Shown piece after piece: positions 16,295-25,166 of a DNA stretch of 35,406 bases. Under the pieces are notes generated by a model that saw nothing but the letters and a program-made list of their open reading frames with translations, was not told where the DNA came from and did no database searches. Numbering within the stretch: position 1 is the first letter of the stretch; each line of letters starts with the position of its first letter. The stretch spans positions 1-35,406 of the forward strand of contig JAAZAP010000103.1 in NCBI GenBank assembly GCA_012514255.1, read 5' to 3'. This DNA comes from Bacteroidales bacterium. Its GTDB lineage: Bacteria > Bacteroidota > Bacteroidia > Bacteroidales > VadinHA17. A program made the translations under genes and the position numbers.

Positions 16295-16409
16295 TTGGAG
16301 CGAGGAAAACAAAAAACCTTTGCACTGATGCCTCAACCGATCTGAACAAAGAGATACACTTAATGGTTAGTGAAATTGTATAACCAACGTAAAACAGAAA
16401 CATAAAATC

Positions 16410-16844
16410 ATGAAAAGAAGATCAACAGCAATCTGGCAGGGTGACGGCACCGAAGGAAAAGGAACCCTTACCTCAATGAGCGGGTTACTCGACAAAACCC
16501 CATATTCATCAGCAGCAAGGTTCAAAAATGAAGACGGCAAAGCCGGTACGAATCCTGAAGAACTTATTGCTGCCGCACACAGCGGATGCTATGCCATGGC
16601 ACTGAGCTACGCACTCACAGGGGCAGGTTTCGTTCCTGATGAGCTGCAGGTCAGAGCAGCTGTCACCCTCGATAAGGTGGAGGATCACTTTGAGATCACC
16701 GGTATCCATCTAGATCTGACAGGAAAGGTCAAGGGAATAACCGAGGAAAAATTTCTCGCGCTGGCTGCCGAGGCAAAGGTCAACTGTCCCATCTCACGGG
16801 CACTGAGGGCTGTCGATATAACACTGGCGGCCAAGCTGGTCTGA
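16410..16844 (+). CDS. OsmC/Ohr-family peroxiredoxin
   Basis: A 144-residue thiol peroxidase of the OsmC subfamily, which reduces organic hydroperoxides. Both redox cysteines are present: Cys60 in NPEELIAAAHSGCY and Cys126 in AKVNCPISRAL. Length and sequence are typical of full-length OsmC. It stands alone, 115 bases after the methyltransferase gene. I see no clear promoter motif or terminator around it. Functionally it fits the nearby redox genes, but no shared regulatory site was found. Confidence 0.93.
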   Translation: MKRRSTAIWQGDGTEGKGTLTSMSGLLDKTPYSSAARFKNEDGKAGTNPEELIAAAHSGCYAMALSYALTGAGFVPDELQVRAAVTLDKVEDHFEITGIHLDLTGKVKGITEEKFLALAAEAKVNCPISRALRAVDITLAAKLV

Positions 16845-17265
16845 AATTAGCTTAGATATAATTTGAATTAGTCAAGACTTAATCTGACAGTTAGGGATTA
16901 AACTAAATTGAAATTACCACAAGAGTAACAAATGTTTAACCCCAAAAACTGTCAGAAATGAATACAGAAGTAGAATTAATCACTTTGCTTAAAATCACTT
17001 CCTGCAAAATGTACCGTCCTAAAAAAAACATTTATGAAAATATGTTGCTGTTAGAAAATATAAGCGGTTTATGCCGTTTAATATAACATAGCGTTAGCTG
17101 AACGTCTAAATGCAGGGAACTGGTAATTCTCAGGAAAAGGAGACAGAGGCGATATGTTCATGCTATACGAAAGTATGGCGTGGGCTTGCATTTTTTCCGA
17201 TTGCCGGTGACATGCAAAATGTTACTGACGGCGGCGAAACCGTGAAATGACAACAAGAAAAATAA
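16845..17265. other. Intergenic, AT-rich, no gene seen
   Basis: This 421-base gap holds no convincing open frame. The left part is AT-rich, with an A8 run near 17021-17028. A switch to GC-richer sequence near 17100, after AACATAGCGTTAGC, suggests a joined segment of different origin. No promoter consensus was found before the lipoprotein gene at 17266. Confidence 0.5.
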
Positions 17266-18849
17266 ATGAAACCCATCAAAACGGCATTCATCCTAATGGC
17301 GCTACTTTTGCTGGCAAACGGTTGTAAACCCGGCAAAGAATGTCTCGACTGTTCTGAGACGGGCTATCCTGTTATGAACATTGATCCTGTTTCGCTATCG
17401 TTCGGCAATGTGGCGACAGGGACGGATGTGTCGCGACAGATTGTCGTGAAGAACACCGGCAACATACCGTTGACCATTTTGTCGGTAACAAGCTCAGACC
17501 CTGCCTTTGAGGGTTCTTTTTCCGGATCAGCTATTCCGCCTGACAAGGAAGGAATAGTGACCGTAAGGTTTACTCCTACGCTGAATAAGACATACAGCGG
17601 AGTGCTGATCGTAAAGAACGATGCGTGCTGCGATCAGATCACCACCATTGCCTTGACGGGTAAAGGGACGGCACAGTCGACAACACCGCTGTTCAGTTCC
17701 TCGCTGGAGATCGCCAGTGCAGATGACCCGGGTCGCCCGGATGGCTGGTGGCAGGACCACTGGGGAATCTCCGAAGCCAATGTCTCGTTTACTTATATGA
17801 ATGAGGGACACACGGACAACCGCAGCGTGAAAGTGGAAGTTTCCGGCGAACCTCTCCATCCCTATTCCGGGCGATTTCCGGAAGGCGATGCCAAATGGCT
17901 TTTCGAGCCGGTAGAGCTCAATCCGGGCGACTATGTATACACCAACTGGTACCGTTCGAATGTCAACACATTCGTTACTCTGGCGATTACCAATACAGCA
18001 GGAGGAACAGAGTATTATGATCTTCCGGAGGCACCTGCAAGCACAGAGTGGGCAAAATACGAAGCAGTTTTCGATGTCCCGGCAAACGGCGTGTCGGCTA
18101 CTGTTTTGCATCTACTCAAGAGCAATGGCTACCTGATTACCGATGACCATCAGATAGCACCCTATTACTACAAAGGCTTTAACAAAGGTTTGCTCACCAT
18201 AACCTTTGACGATGGCTGGAACATAAACACCGAAACGGCGCTCCCGGTGATGGATCAATACGGGTTCAAATCGGTTCAGTATTATAGAACTGACGCGATT
18301 GAAGATTTTACAACGTTCGGCTATCCGAATCCGAAGAGTTTAATACAAATGTTTAAGGATGCAGGACATGAATTTGGTTCCCATTCCATCAACCACAGCA
18401 ATCTAACGCTGGAGTCGGACCAGGTATTAACTGAAGAACTTGCCGGTTCAAAAGTGTTTTTGGAGAACTATCTGGACACTACCTTAAAGCATTTTTCGAC
18501 TCCTTTCGGGCTTTACGATTCACGGGTAACGGGAGAAGCAATTAAACATTACAGTACGCAACGCACTGTAGACAGAGGATATAACTCAAAAGATAAGTTG
18601 GATATAACCCGCTTAAAAACCTGGTGCATTCTTATCAACACCACCGATACCGAGTTTGAGGCATGGGTAAAAAAAGCCACAGAAGAAAATTTATGGCTCA
18701 TTCTTCTGTACCATGAGATTGAGGGTGCCAATGGAAAAGACGATGCAACCCTGGAAATGTTTACGAAGCACATGAAAATAATTCATGATTACGGTATAGA
18801 GGTGGTTACAATGTCGGAGGCACTTGAAAAACTGACAATTGACAATTAG
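17266..18849 (+). CDS. Polysaccharide deacetylase lipoprotein with choice-of-anchor D domain
   Basis: A 527-residue secreted lipoprotein. The signal peptide ends in the lipobox LANGC (Cys20). Residues about 37-135 form an ASPM/SPD-2/Hydin (choice-of-anchor D) Ig-like domain (DPVSLSFGNVATGTDVSRQI, VRFTPT). Residues about 145-300 look like a carbohydrate-binding-type beta-sandwich. A NodB/polysaccharide deacetylase domain starts at about 305: TFDDG (Asp315, Asp316) and HSINH (His373, His377) give the metal site, and FSTPFGLYD and LLYHEIEG are the later NodB motifs. It probably removes acetyl groups from a cell-surface or extracellular polysaccharide. It is monocistronic; its stop is followed by relic sequence. 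Confidence 0.9.
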   Translation: MKPIKTAFILMALLLLANGCKPGKECLDCSETGYPVMNIDPVSLSFGNVATGTDVSRQIVVKNTGNIPLTILSVTSSDPAFEGSFSGSAIPPDKEGIVTVRFTPTLNKTYSGVLIVKNDACCDQITTIALTGKGTAQSTTPLFSSSLEIASADDPGRPDGWWQDHWGISEANVSFTYMNEGHTDNRSVKVEVSGEPLHPYSGRFPEGDAKWLFEPVELNPGDYVYTNWYRSNVNTFVTLAITNTAGGTEYYDLPEAPASTEWAKYEAVFDVPANGVSATVLHLLKSNGYLITDDHQIAPYYYKGFNKGLLTITFDDGWNINTETALPVMDQYGFKSVQYYRTDAIEDFTTFGYPNPKSLIQMFKDAGHEFGSHSINHSNLTLESDQVLTEELAGSKVFLENYLDTTLKHFSTPFGLYDSRVTGEAIKHYSTQRTVDRGYNSKDKLDITRLKTWCILINTTDTEFEAWVKKATEENLWLILLYHEIEGANGKDDATLEMFTKHMKIIHDYGIEVVTMSEALEKLTIDN

Positions 18850-18948
18850 TGCTGACTTTTACACTGACAAAACCATCTATGTAATACGACAGACCCGGCA
18901 GCAGGTTTGTGCGGCAGGTATTCCTGAGGCAGATATTCCGGCGGCAGG

Positions 18949-19092
18949 GAGAAACGTGAGGCACTTCAGATACCCGAAGGATTCACCCCGGTCATCATGC
19001 TCCGCGTGGGTAGCATCGAGAAAAGCACTGACGCCGTTTCGGGCGCATCGCCCCGAAAGGCCAAGGAGGAGATCGTTAACTGGGTCAGATAG
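18949..19092 (+). pseudogene. Nitroreductase C-terminal relic 1
   Basis: An open stretch of 47 codons ending in TAG reads EKREALQIPEGFTPVIMLRVG followed by a lysine-rich tail (SPRKAKEEIVNWVR). This resembles the C-terminal end of nitroreductase-family flavoproteins, where IPEGFTP leads into the last strand. No start codon or upstream nitroreductase body is present, so the rest has been deleted. The same segment recurs at 21570-21614. It lies in the 487-base gap between the deacetylase gene and the chimeric Crp fragment, which contains nothing else recognisable. Confidence 0.55.
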
Positions 19093-19294
19093 CTCCTCAA
19101 CATATTTTTCAAACAGCTGCACTGCATAGTATGCGGCCATAATAATAATTCCTGCATTCCGGATTATTAATTTTTACCTTCCATCTATGAAGATTGCAGT
19201 AATCAGAGCCGGCTGAGTGGGAGGATGCTTCGGAGAAATGTATTTTACCTATGGAGGTCAAAGCCAGGCAGAAGATGACAAAAAGCTTCAGACA

Positions 19295-19329
19295 TTTGAT
19301 TTGATATAAATTTCACAAAAGTATCTTTA
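19295..19329 (+). promoter_or_regulatory. Promoter of the collapsed second block
   Basis: TTTG at 19295 (another at 19300) precedes TATCTTTA at 19322-19329, the same -7 box and spacing to the ATG as in the intact Crp/Fnr gene. It may now drive the chimeric fragment and the second acyltransferase gene. Confidence 0.5.
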
Positions 19330-19336
19330 TTCCTCC

Positions 19337-19525
19337 ATGGACTTCAAGGACAAACTGGTACAGCATTACGGTTTTACCGAAAGGGACTGGGATGAGACCG
19401 TCAGTCGCTTCCGGCCGGAGACCCTCCCTGCCAGGTCGCTTTTCCTGGAGAAGGGAAAAGTAGCGACACACCTTGCCTTCCTGGGCAGGCCCGTAATTGA
19501 TTTTGACAACTGGATCAGGTCATAG
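19337..19525 (+). pseudogene. In-frame Crp/Fnr-SDR fusion relic
   Basis: A 62-codon frame whose first 48 or so codons (MDFKDKLVQHYGFTERDWDE, ending LEKGKVATHLAFL) match the N-terminus of the Crp/Fnr regulator at 10793. Its last 13 codons (GRPVIDFDNWIRS) match the end of the SDR at 12247-13080. The Crp ligand domain, the winged helix, the whole reductase gene and nearly all of the SDR gene are missing. The join lies near 19481, where both parents carry CTG. The frame happens to stay open across the join. It precedes the second acyltransferase gene by 9 bases and keeps the Crp promoter. It might be translated as a short leader but cannot act as a regulator. Confidence 0.8.
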
Positions 19526-19534
19526 CAATAAGTC

Positions 19535-20413
19535 ATGAAGAAAAAGATCAGTTCACGGACCGGGATGACCGCTCCGGCGAAGAGAGAGCATACCCCTGGT
19601 AATAGAGGTTTCACCTCCGAAAGGCTGAGCTTCAACCGGAAGATGGTGGCCGCTTCGGCAGCTGTCACTGCAAGTAAAAGTACGATCCATTCGCTCTGCG
19701 AAGCCGATGTCACAGTACCCAGGCAGATTATGCGGGAGCACCATGAGCGTACAGGCGAAAAGCTCTCGTTCACGGCCTATATCGTTTACTGCCTGGCACA
19801 GGTGGTGAAGGAGCACCCTCATCTCAATGCATTCAGAACAGGCAACAGGCTCATCACCCTTGACGATGTCACCGTCAGCGTGCTTGTGGAGCGTGATATC
19901 TCCGGGGAGAGAGTTCCCGAGCCGCTGGCCATTGAGGCGGCCCAGAACCTCACCTTCCGGGAGATCAATGAGAGGATCAGGTCAGCACGGACCCGCACCG
20001 AGGAATCCCTGGGAGGGTTCTCAGGCATGACATGGATACGGCTTATTCCGGGTTTCCTGCTGAAGGCTTTCTTTCGTCTCGGCAACAGGAACATAAGTCT
20101 GGCTAAGCGCTACGGCAAGGTTGCCGTGACGGCAGTCGGGATGTTCAGTCGCGAGCCGGTATGGTTCATCCCCCATGGCAGCGGGACAGTGCTGATAACG
20201 GTCGGCAGCATAGAAAAGCGGATGGTCCTCAACGGTGAGAGGCATGAGGAGAGGGAGTTCCTCTGCCTGACCGGCTCCTTTGATCACGACATCGTTGACG
20301 GGGCTCCAGCGGCACGGTTCATGAACCAGTTCCTGGAGACCCTGAAGAGCGGAATGGGACTGGGTGGCGGCACGCTAATACCTGGCGGTTCAGAGTCAGG
20401 CATAGCGCAGTAA
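19535..20413 (+). CDS. Stand-alone E2-type acyltransferase, copy 2
   Basis: A 292-residue paralogue of the protein at 13087-13950, nearly identical over long stretches (for example TGEKLSFTAYIVYCLAQVV and GKVAVTAVGMFSREPVWFI). The active site HDIVDG is intact, and again there is no lipoyl or subunit-binding domain. Its C-terminus (GGGTLIPGGSESGIAQ) probably shows the ancestral tail that copy 1 has lost to the KilA-N gene. It lies directly behind the Crp-SDR fusion relic and may now be expressed from the old Crp promoter, outside the control of the candidate Crp/Fnr operator. All catalytic residues are kept, so it is probably functional. Confidence 0.88.
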   Translation: MKKKISSRTGMTAPAKREHTPGNRGFTSERLSFNRKMVAASAAVTASKSTIHSLCEADVTVPRQIMREHHERTGEKLSFTAYIVYCLAQVVKEHPHLNAFRTGNRLITLDDVTVSVLVERDISGERVPEPLAIEAAQNLTFREINERIRSARTRTEESLGGFSGMTWIRLIPGFLLKAFFRLGNRNISLAKRYGKVAVTAVGMFSREPVWFIPHGSGTVLITVGSIEKRMVLNGERHEEREFLCLTGSFDHDIVDGAPAARFMNQFLETLKSGMGLGGGTLIPGGSESGIAQ

Positions 20414-20542
20414 CAGCAAATTCCGGAAAGATTAAACTTAATTTTACTGACAATAAGGACATGGGCTATTTAACTGATGACATCTATTCCGGGAGTCCAG
20501 ACGGCAGTTTATATTTTCTTTGTCCTGGTGCAAAATCCGAAA

Positions 20543-21154
20543 CTACCTTATAAAGGTGGCAATCGTGGTAAAAATTGTCCAGACACTGATCCCATAGATG
20601 AACAGGATCTCCGTGAATCCATTTATCCCATTGCGGATTATTGAAAGAAGGTCAATTACCACTGAGGCACATATTATTACCAAACCGGAAATGCCAAGAA
20701 ACCTGTAATCATCGAGTATTGCAGCCTGAAACAGGATAATAAGTGTCGGGAGAGCGAGAAAGACAACGCCTGCAAGCAGGTTATGCAGCAGGCGCCGGAT
20801 TGTCGGGCCCGGTGTCTTCAGGCTATATGGTTCGATGTTGTGCGGAATAAACGCCAGCAGGGTGATCAGGGCGAAACTATAATCAATATACTGCATAAAA
20901 GCCTCGTACCGGCCGAGATTGTAATATCTTGAGAGAAGCCAGAAAAAGAGGTAGGTGAATAATGCAGACGCAAATAGCAGCCTCTTGTATGCCTTTGCAT
21001 ATTTGGGGTCATACATGCTTTTATTGCCTATAAAGCTTAACGTCCGGACACTCAGGTCAATATCGATATGTTGCAGAGCCTTTCTTATCACGTATGGAAG
21101 CAATCCCGCATAAACAAAACCAACCAGCAATATTCCAAGTTTTATCCAGATCAT
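20543..21154 (-). CDS. Multi-pass inner-membrane protein, unknown
   Basis: A 203-residue integral membrane protein with about five or six predicted helices: IKLGILLVGFVYAGLLPYVI, RLLFASALFTYLFFWLLS, YIDYSFALITLLAFIP, LLAGVVFLALPTLIILFQA, ISGLVIICASVVIDLLSII and FIYGISVWTIFTTIATFI. The loops are short and there is no catalytic or transporter motif. It somewhat resembles DUF998-type membrane proteins, but I would not assign a family. It is divergent from the NTF2-like fragment, and a -7 box (TACTTTTG) lies 31 bases upstream of its ATG. Confidence 0.75.
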   Translation of the reverse strand: MIWIKLGILLVGFVYAGLLPYVIRKALQHIDIDLSVRTLSFIGNKSMYDPKYAKAYKRLLFASALFTYLFFWLLSRYYNLGRYEAFMQYIDYSFALITLLAFIPHNIEPYSLKTPGPTIRRLLHNLLAGVVFLALPTLIILFQAAILDDYRFLGISGLVIICASVVIDLLSIIRNGINGFTEILFIYGISVWTIFTTIATFIR

Positions 21155-21184
21155 AGAATGCCTTATGCTTCAAACCTTGCCATT

Positions 21185-21192
21185 CAAAAGTA
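21185..21192 (-). promoter_or_regulatory. -7 promoter element of the membrane-protein gene
   Basis: Read on the minus strand this is TACTTTTG, an exact TAnnTTTG match 31 bases upstream of the ATG at 21154. No TTTG is seen at the -33 position. Confidence 0.45.
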
Positions 21193-21222
21193 AAAAATTA
21201 TTCTGCCGGCTACACTTTGATC

Positions 21223-21486
21223 ATGAAATGCGGCTGTGACGGTTGGGACAGGATAAAGGAGTTTTATGAAAGCATGCGCGGAACGGTAAAGATGGACAAA
21301 TTCGAAATGATAAACCCCGTTGTGCAATTATCCGGTACAATGGCAGTCCTGACCTACAATCTGCATACAAATTCAGGCGAGACAGCCTGGAAAGAAAATT
21401 GCACCGAAGTGTACAGGCTTGAAGAAGATAACGAGTGGAAAATCATACACAGCCACTGGTCGCTGACCAGACCTTCAAGTGTTTAA
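21223..21486 (+). pseudogene. NTF2-like (DUF4440/SnoaL-type) protein, probably 5'-truncated
   Basis: An 87-codon frame that matches the C-terminal half of nuclear-transport-factor-2-like proteins: DKFEMINPVVQLSGTMAVLTYNL is the middle strand pair, and ENCTEVYRLEEDNEWKIIHSHWSLTRP the family's final strands. Complete members are about 125-150 residues and begin with two helices that are absent here. The frame opens at an ATG (or TTG at 21217) inside the divergent promoter region of the membrane-protein gene, so the 5' end has probably been lost. It could still be a short functional gene. Confidence 0.55.
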
Positions 21487-21798
21487 TACCACCTGGCGGG
21501 AAGTCTTAAGGATTCGTCGCTGGAACATCAATGGGACTCGGGGCAAGGATATACGATGGTCCTATAGCTGACGCCATGGAGAAACGGGAGGCACTCCAGA
21601 TACCTGAAGGATTTCCAGCAAAGTCTTTTCAGGATTATAACTTTTGCCGAATAAGTGTAAAAAACACATTTTTTATTTATTTTTAACAGAATTATGGCCC
21701 GGCCGTGATGCGTTAATTTGACAATATACCGTATTTTGGACCTCGAGAAATGTTAAACCTGCTTCATTCATTGATGAAAAGGCAAAAAAAAACTGATT
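21487..21798. other. Intergenic region with relic sequence
   Basis: This 312-base gap between the NTF2-like fragment and the GH127 gene contains the second nitroreductase relic. It ends in AT-rich sequence with an A10 run just before the GH127 ATG. I see no further gene. Confidence 0.5.
21570..21614 (+). pseudogene. Nitroreductase C-terminal relic 2
   Basis: The frame reads DAMEKREALQIPEGF, matching relic 1 (EKREALQIPEGF at 18949-18984) at protein level and nearly at DNA level. Homology stops after GGATTT, where relic 1 continues with TPVIMLRVG. It is a shorter remnant of the same or a paralogous nitroreductase. Confidence 0.5.
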
Positions 21799-24700
21799 AT
21801 GAAAATCAACAGGCTGTTCGTTGTAACCGTATTGATCCTTTGCGCACTGGGCACCTCCCCTGTCCCTGCACAGGACGGTGACCAGATCCTTGACGGAATA
21901 GGTGAGACGGGGCTGATATCCCGGTACCAGTTCAAGGGAAATGACAGAGACTGGTCGCGTAATAACCTCCATGCCATCATCCAGGGAACTGACTTCAGGT
22001 TCATCCCCGACAGCCTCTTCGGTAACGTTCTTGCCCTTTCGGGCGAAAGCGAGACCTTCGTCTCCATCCCGGGTGAGGCCGTATCTGGTGAGGAATCGCT
22101 TACAATCACCGGATGGATCTGGCTTCGCGATGCTAAACCAGGACAGGTGTTTTTCGATTTCGGGAAAAACGGCAGTTCGCACTTCTTTGCTGCTCCCGCA
22201 GGAACGAAGGAGGGTGAGGGACTCCGGGCACAGATAGTGATCGGCCCAAAAACCTGGGCCACAGCTTCAGCCCCCGTGCCTCTCAACAAGTGGAGCCACA
22301 TTGCCGTGGTGATTGACGTCCCGTCGAAGACAATGAGCACATACCTCAACGGAGAGCTCGTTGGCGAGGCTAAGGACCTTTCTCTTGAGCTGAAACAGCT
22401 GTTCGACTATGATACAGACAAGAACAATCAGCTCTTTATAGGGAAATCGCTCGACGGGGGGAAGACTTTTCTCAATGCAAAGTTGTCCGATTTCCGGATT
22501 TACCGTATTCCTTTGACACATAGACAGATCAGGAGGATCTATTTCACCGCATTGAGAGGCGGCAATCCACCGGCCGGTCGCAGAGGCCAGCCTGAACAGA
22601 ATCTCCCGGTGTTTCCCGCGACAACACCTCAGCTCTATAACTCGTTTCTGCTCAGCGTTCCCGACATACAGGCGGAGACCACGGTGGGGCACCTCCCGAG
22701 ACTGCCCCGTTTTGTAAAAGGTGTCTACAGCGGTGGCGCTGAGGGTCCGGATGTAAGGGTGCTCTGGCCGTCGCCCGAAGACAACAGCCAGGTGCTCACC
22801 CCCGGAACATATACGGTGACAGGCAAGGTTGCGGGGACCAGCCTGCAGCCGAAGGCGGTGGTGACGGTTAATGCCGGTGCGGTTCCTGCCACACCGCACC
22901 GCACTCTGGAAGTATTTGGGCTTGACCAGGTTACCCTGGATACTGACATCCATGATCACAGGACGAAGTTCATCGAGAACCGTGATAAGTTTATAACCGG
23001 CCTCGCTGCCACCAATCCTGATAATTTCCTTTACATGTTCCGCAACGCCTTCGGGCAGAAGCAGCCTGAGGGTGCGCAACCGCTCGGCGGGTGGGACAGC
23101 CAGCAGACCAAGCTTCGCGGCCACGCAACCGGACATTACCTCAGCGCTATCGCACAGGCCTATGCCAGCACCGGCTATGATGCGGAGCTCAAGGCAAATT
23201 TTTCCGGCAAGATGGAATATATGGTGAATACACTTTACGAGCTATCCCAGCTGTCGGGCCAGCCACGGACAGCCGGCGGAGAGTTTTCGGCCGATCCGAC
23301 AGCTGTTCCGCCTGCGGCGGGAAAAGCAGGCTACGACTCAGACCTGAGCGAGGAAGGGATCCGCACCGATTACTGGAACTGGGGCAAGGGATTTATCAGC
23401 GCCTATCCGCCTGACCAGTTCATCATGCTGGAGAAGGGAGCCACCTATGGCGGCTCGAATGCACAGATATGGGCGCCGTACTACACCCTGCACAAGATCA
23501 TGGCCGGACTGATGGATGTCTACGAGGTCAGCGGTAATGAGAAGGCCCTGGAGATAGCCAGGGGTATGGGTGACTGGGTATATGCCCGCCTGAGCCAGCT
23601 GCCGCAGGAGACACTGATAAGCATGTGGAACAGGTACATAGCAGGCGAGTTCGGAGGGATGAACGAGGCGCTGGCCCGGTTGTCACGTATAACCGGCGAG
23701 GACAGCTACATGAAGGCTGCACGGTTGTTTGACAACATCAGGCTTTTTTATGGCGATGCCGGTCATTCACACGGGCTGGCGAAGAACGTAGACATGTTCC
23801 GCGGGCTGCATGCCAACCAGCATATCCCGCAGATCATCGGGGCGATAGAGATTTACCGTGATACCGAGGCCCCGGAATACTATCGCATTGCCGATAACTT
23901 CTGGCATATTACCACTGGTGATTACATGTACAGCATCGGTGGTGTTGCGGGTGCACGCAATCCCAACAACGCCGAGTGCTTCACCGCCCAGCCGGCAACG
24001 CTCTACGAGAATGGTTTCTCCGCAGGCGGACAGAACGAGAGTTGTGCCACCTACAACATGCTCAAGCTGACTGCCAGCCTCTTCCTCTTCAACCAGGATG
24101 GGGAGCTGATGGATTACTACGAGCGCGGGCTGTACAATCACATCCTCGCCTCGGTGGCAGAGCATAATGCAGGGAACACATATCACGTGCCTTTGAGGCC
24201 CGGCTCCATGAAGCATTTCGGCAACGCGGAGATGGATGGCTTCTCATGCTGTAACGGCACCGGCCTGGAGAGCAGCACGAAGCTTCAGAACTCGATTTAC
24301 TTCAGGAGTGCAGACAACAAGGCGCTGTATGTGAACCTTTATGTGCCATCGGCGCTCACCTGGACCGAGAGAAAGATTACTGTTAAGCAGACCACCGCAT
24401 ACCCGAAGGAGGATCGTACGCTGCTGACTATCAACGGCAAGGGCAGGTTTGACCTCAAGGTACGCGTACCGCACTGGGCAACGAATGGATTCTTCGTGAA
24501 GATCAACGGCAAGGATATGAAGGTTGATGCGGTGCCCGGAAGCTATCTGACGTTGAGTCGCAAGTGGAAGAAAGGCGACACTGTTGAGCTGCGTATGCCG
24601 TTCAAATTTTACCTTGAGCCTGTGATGGATCAGCAGAATATTGCGAGCCTGTTTTACGGTCCGGTCCTGCTTGCAGCGCAGGAGCCCGGTCCGCGCACCG

Positions 24701-24855
24701 AGTGGCGCAAGGTGACGCTGGATGCTTCAGACATCAGCAGCTCGATCACAGGTGACCCCTCAACGCTGGAGTTCATGATTGACGGTGTTGTGTACAAGCC
24801 ATTCTTTGATACTTACGGCAGGCATTCGGTATACCTGGATGTGACGCTGAAATAG
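21799..24855 (+). CDS. GH127 beta-L-arabinofuranosidase-like glycoside hydrolase with LamG domain
   Basis: A 1018-residue secreted enzyme. Residues 1-25 are a signal peptide (VVTVLILCALGTSPVPAQ). Residues about 30-255 form a LamG/concanavalin-like sandwich, and about 310-360 an Ig-like module (LWPSPEDNSQVLTPGTYTVTG). The GH127 catalytic region runs from about 370 to the end. The metal and nucleophile site of characterised GH127 enzymes is recognisable: Glu747 and Cys749 in NESCATYN, and Cys817-Cys818 in FSCCNGTG. Glu726 (NAECF) is a candidate acid/base. The (alpha/alpha)6 barrel shows in GHATGHYLSAIAQAYA and YYTLHKIMAGLMDVY. It probably releases L-arabinofuranose or a similar sugar from plant glycans outside the cytoplasm. 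No SusC/SusD pair or other glycosidase is nearby. Confidence 0.93.
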   Translation: MKINRLFVVTVLILCALGTSPVPAQDGDQILDGIGETGLISRYQFKGNDRDWSRNNLHAIIQGTDFRFIPDSLFGNVLALSGESETFVSIPGEAVSGEESLTITGWIWLRDAKPGQVFFDFGKNGSSHFFAAPAGTKEGEGLRAQIVIGPKTWATASAPVPLNKWSHIAVVIDVPSKTMSTYLNGELVGEAKDLSLELKQLFDYDTDKNNQLFIGKSLDGGKTFLNAKLSDFRIYRIPLTHRQIRRIYFTALRGGNPPAGRRGQPEQNLPVFPATTPQLYNSFLLSVPDIQAETTVGHLPRLPRFVKGVYSGGAEGPDVRVLWPSPEDNSQVLTPGTYTVTGKVAGTSLQPKAVVTVNAGAVPATPHRTLEVFGLDQVTLDTDIHDHRTKFIENRDKFITGLAATNPDNFLYMFRNAFGQKQPEGAQPLGGWDSQQTKLRGHATGHYLSAIAQAYASTGYDAELKANFSGKMEYMVNTLYELSQLSGQPRTAGGEFSADPTAVPPAAGKAGYDSDLSEEGIRTDYWNWGKGFISAYPPDQFIMLEKGATYGGSNAQIWAPYYTLHKIMAGLMDVYEVSGNEKALEIARGMGDWVYARLSQLPQETLISMWNRYIAGEFGGMNEALARLSRITGEDSYMKAARLFDNIRLFYGDAGHSHGLAKNVDMFRGLHANQHIPQIIGAIEIYRDTEAPEYYRIADNFWHITTGDYMYSIGGVAGARNPNNAECFTAQPATLYENGFSAGGQNESCATYNMLKLTASLFLFNQDGELMDYYERGLYNHILASVAEHNAGNTYHVPLRPGSMKHFGNAEMDGFSCCNGTGLESSTKLQNSIYFRSADNKALYVNLYVPSALTWTERKITVKQTTAYPKEDRTLLTINGKGRFDLKVRVPHWATNGFFVKINGKDMKVDAVPGSYLTLSRKWKKGDTVELRMPFKFYLEPVMDQQNIASLFYGPVLLAAQEPGPRTEWRKVTLDASDISSSITGDPSTLEFMIDGVVYKPFFDTYGRHSVYLDVTLK

Positions 24856-24967
24856 CGACGTCAGATGCCAGGGGGCGGGAGCTACGTGTATCTTGATGTG
24901 GAATTGAAGCAGGGTTTCCCGGGGCTGGCGGTAGGCGTCCGGTATACCTTGATGTGAAATTGAAGCA
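24829..24967 (+). repeat. Echoes of the GH127 3' end
   Basis: The last codons of the GH127 gene (VYLDVTLK, from 24829) are repeated, with changes, from 24886 (VYLDVELKQGFP) and from 24942 (VYLDVKLKQGFP), at spacings of 57 and 56 bases. The two downstream copies share GATGTG(G)AATTGAAGCAGGG and are in different frames, so they are not translated with the gene. They look like tails left behind by deletions among related genes. Confidence 0.7.
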
Positions 24968-24989
24968 GGGATTTCCGGCTCCGGCTCCT

Positions 24990-25166
24990 GGTACGAAGGT
25001 TTTCCTTCATCCATACCTGGTCGCCAATCTTCACGGTCTTATAGACGTTGCCCTCAGCATCTTTAACCACTTAGGGTTCATCCTGCTTTTTGCAACCGGG
25101 AAAAAGCATCAGAACTGCCGTGATCACTGTCAGGATCATTACCTGAATCATTATATTTCCTTTCAT
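24990..25166 (-). pseudogene. FISUMP-domain lipoprotein remnant with in-frame stop
   Basis: From the ATG at 25166 the minus strand reads a lipoprotein signal peptide (VITAVLMLFPGC, Cys25) and then KKQDEP, followed by TAA at 25071-25073. The same frame continues as DAEGNVYKTVKIGDQVWMKE and NLRT, the opening of a FISUMP domain (Fibrobacter succinogenes major paralogous domain). After LRT (24990) homology ends and the frame runs into the GH127 3'-end echoes. The gene is thus broken twice: a nonsense codon and loss of most of the domain. Confidence 0.75.

Noticed and set aside
17060..17120. Possible integron attC-like site around AACATAGCGTTAGC
   Set aside because: The flanking sequence does not give matching R' and R'' core sites or a convincing paired stem, and no integrase or cassette array is present.
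18877..19140. Minus-strand frame MAAYYAVQLFEKYVEEL
   Set aside because: It overlaps the plus-strand nitroreductase relic, and its downstream part has no protein-like character.
22267..23136. Long minus-strand frame opposite the GH127 gene
   Set aside because: Shadow frame; the plus strand is an uninterrupted GH127 protein.
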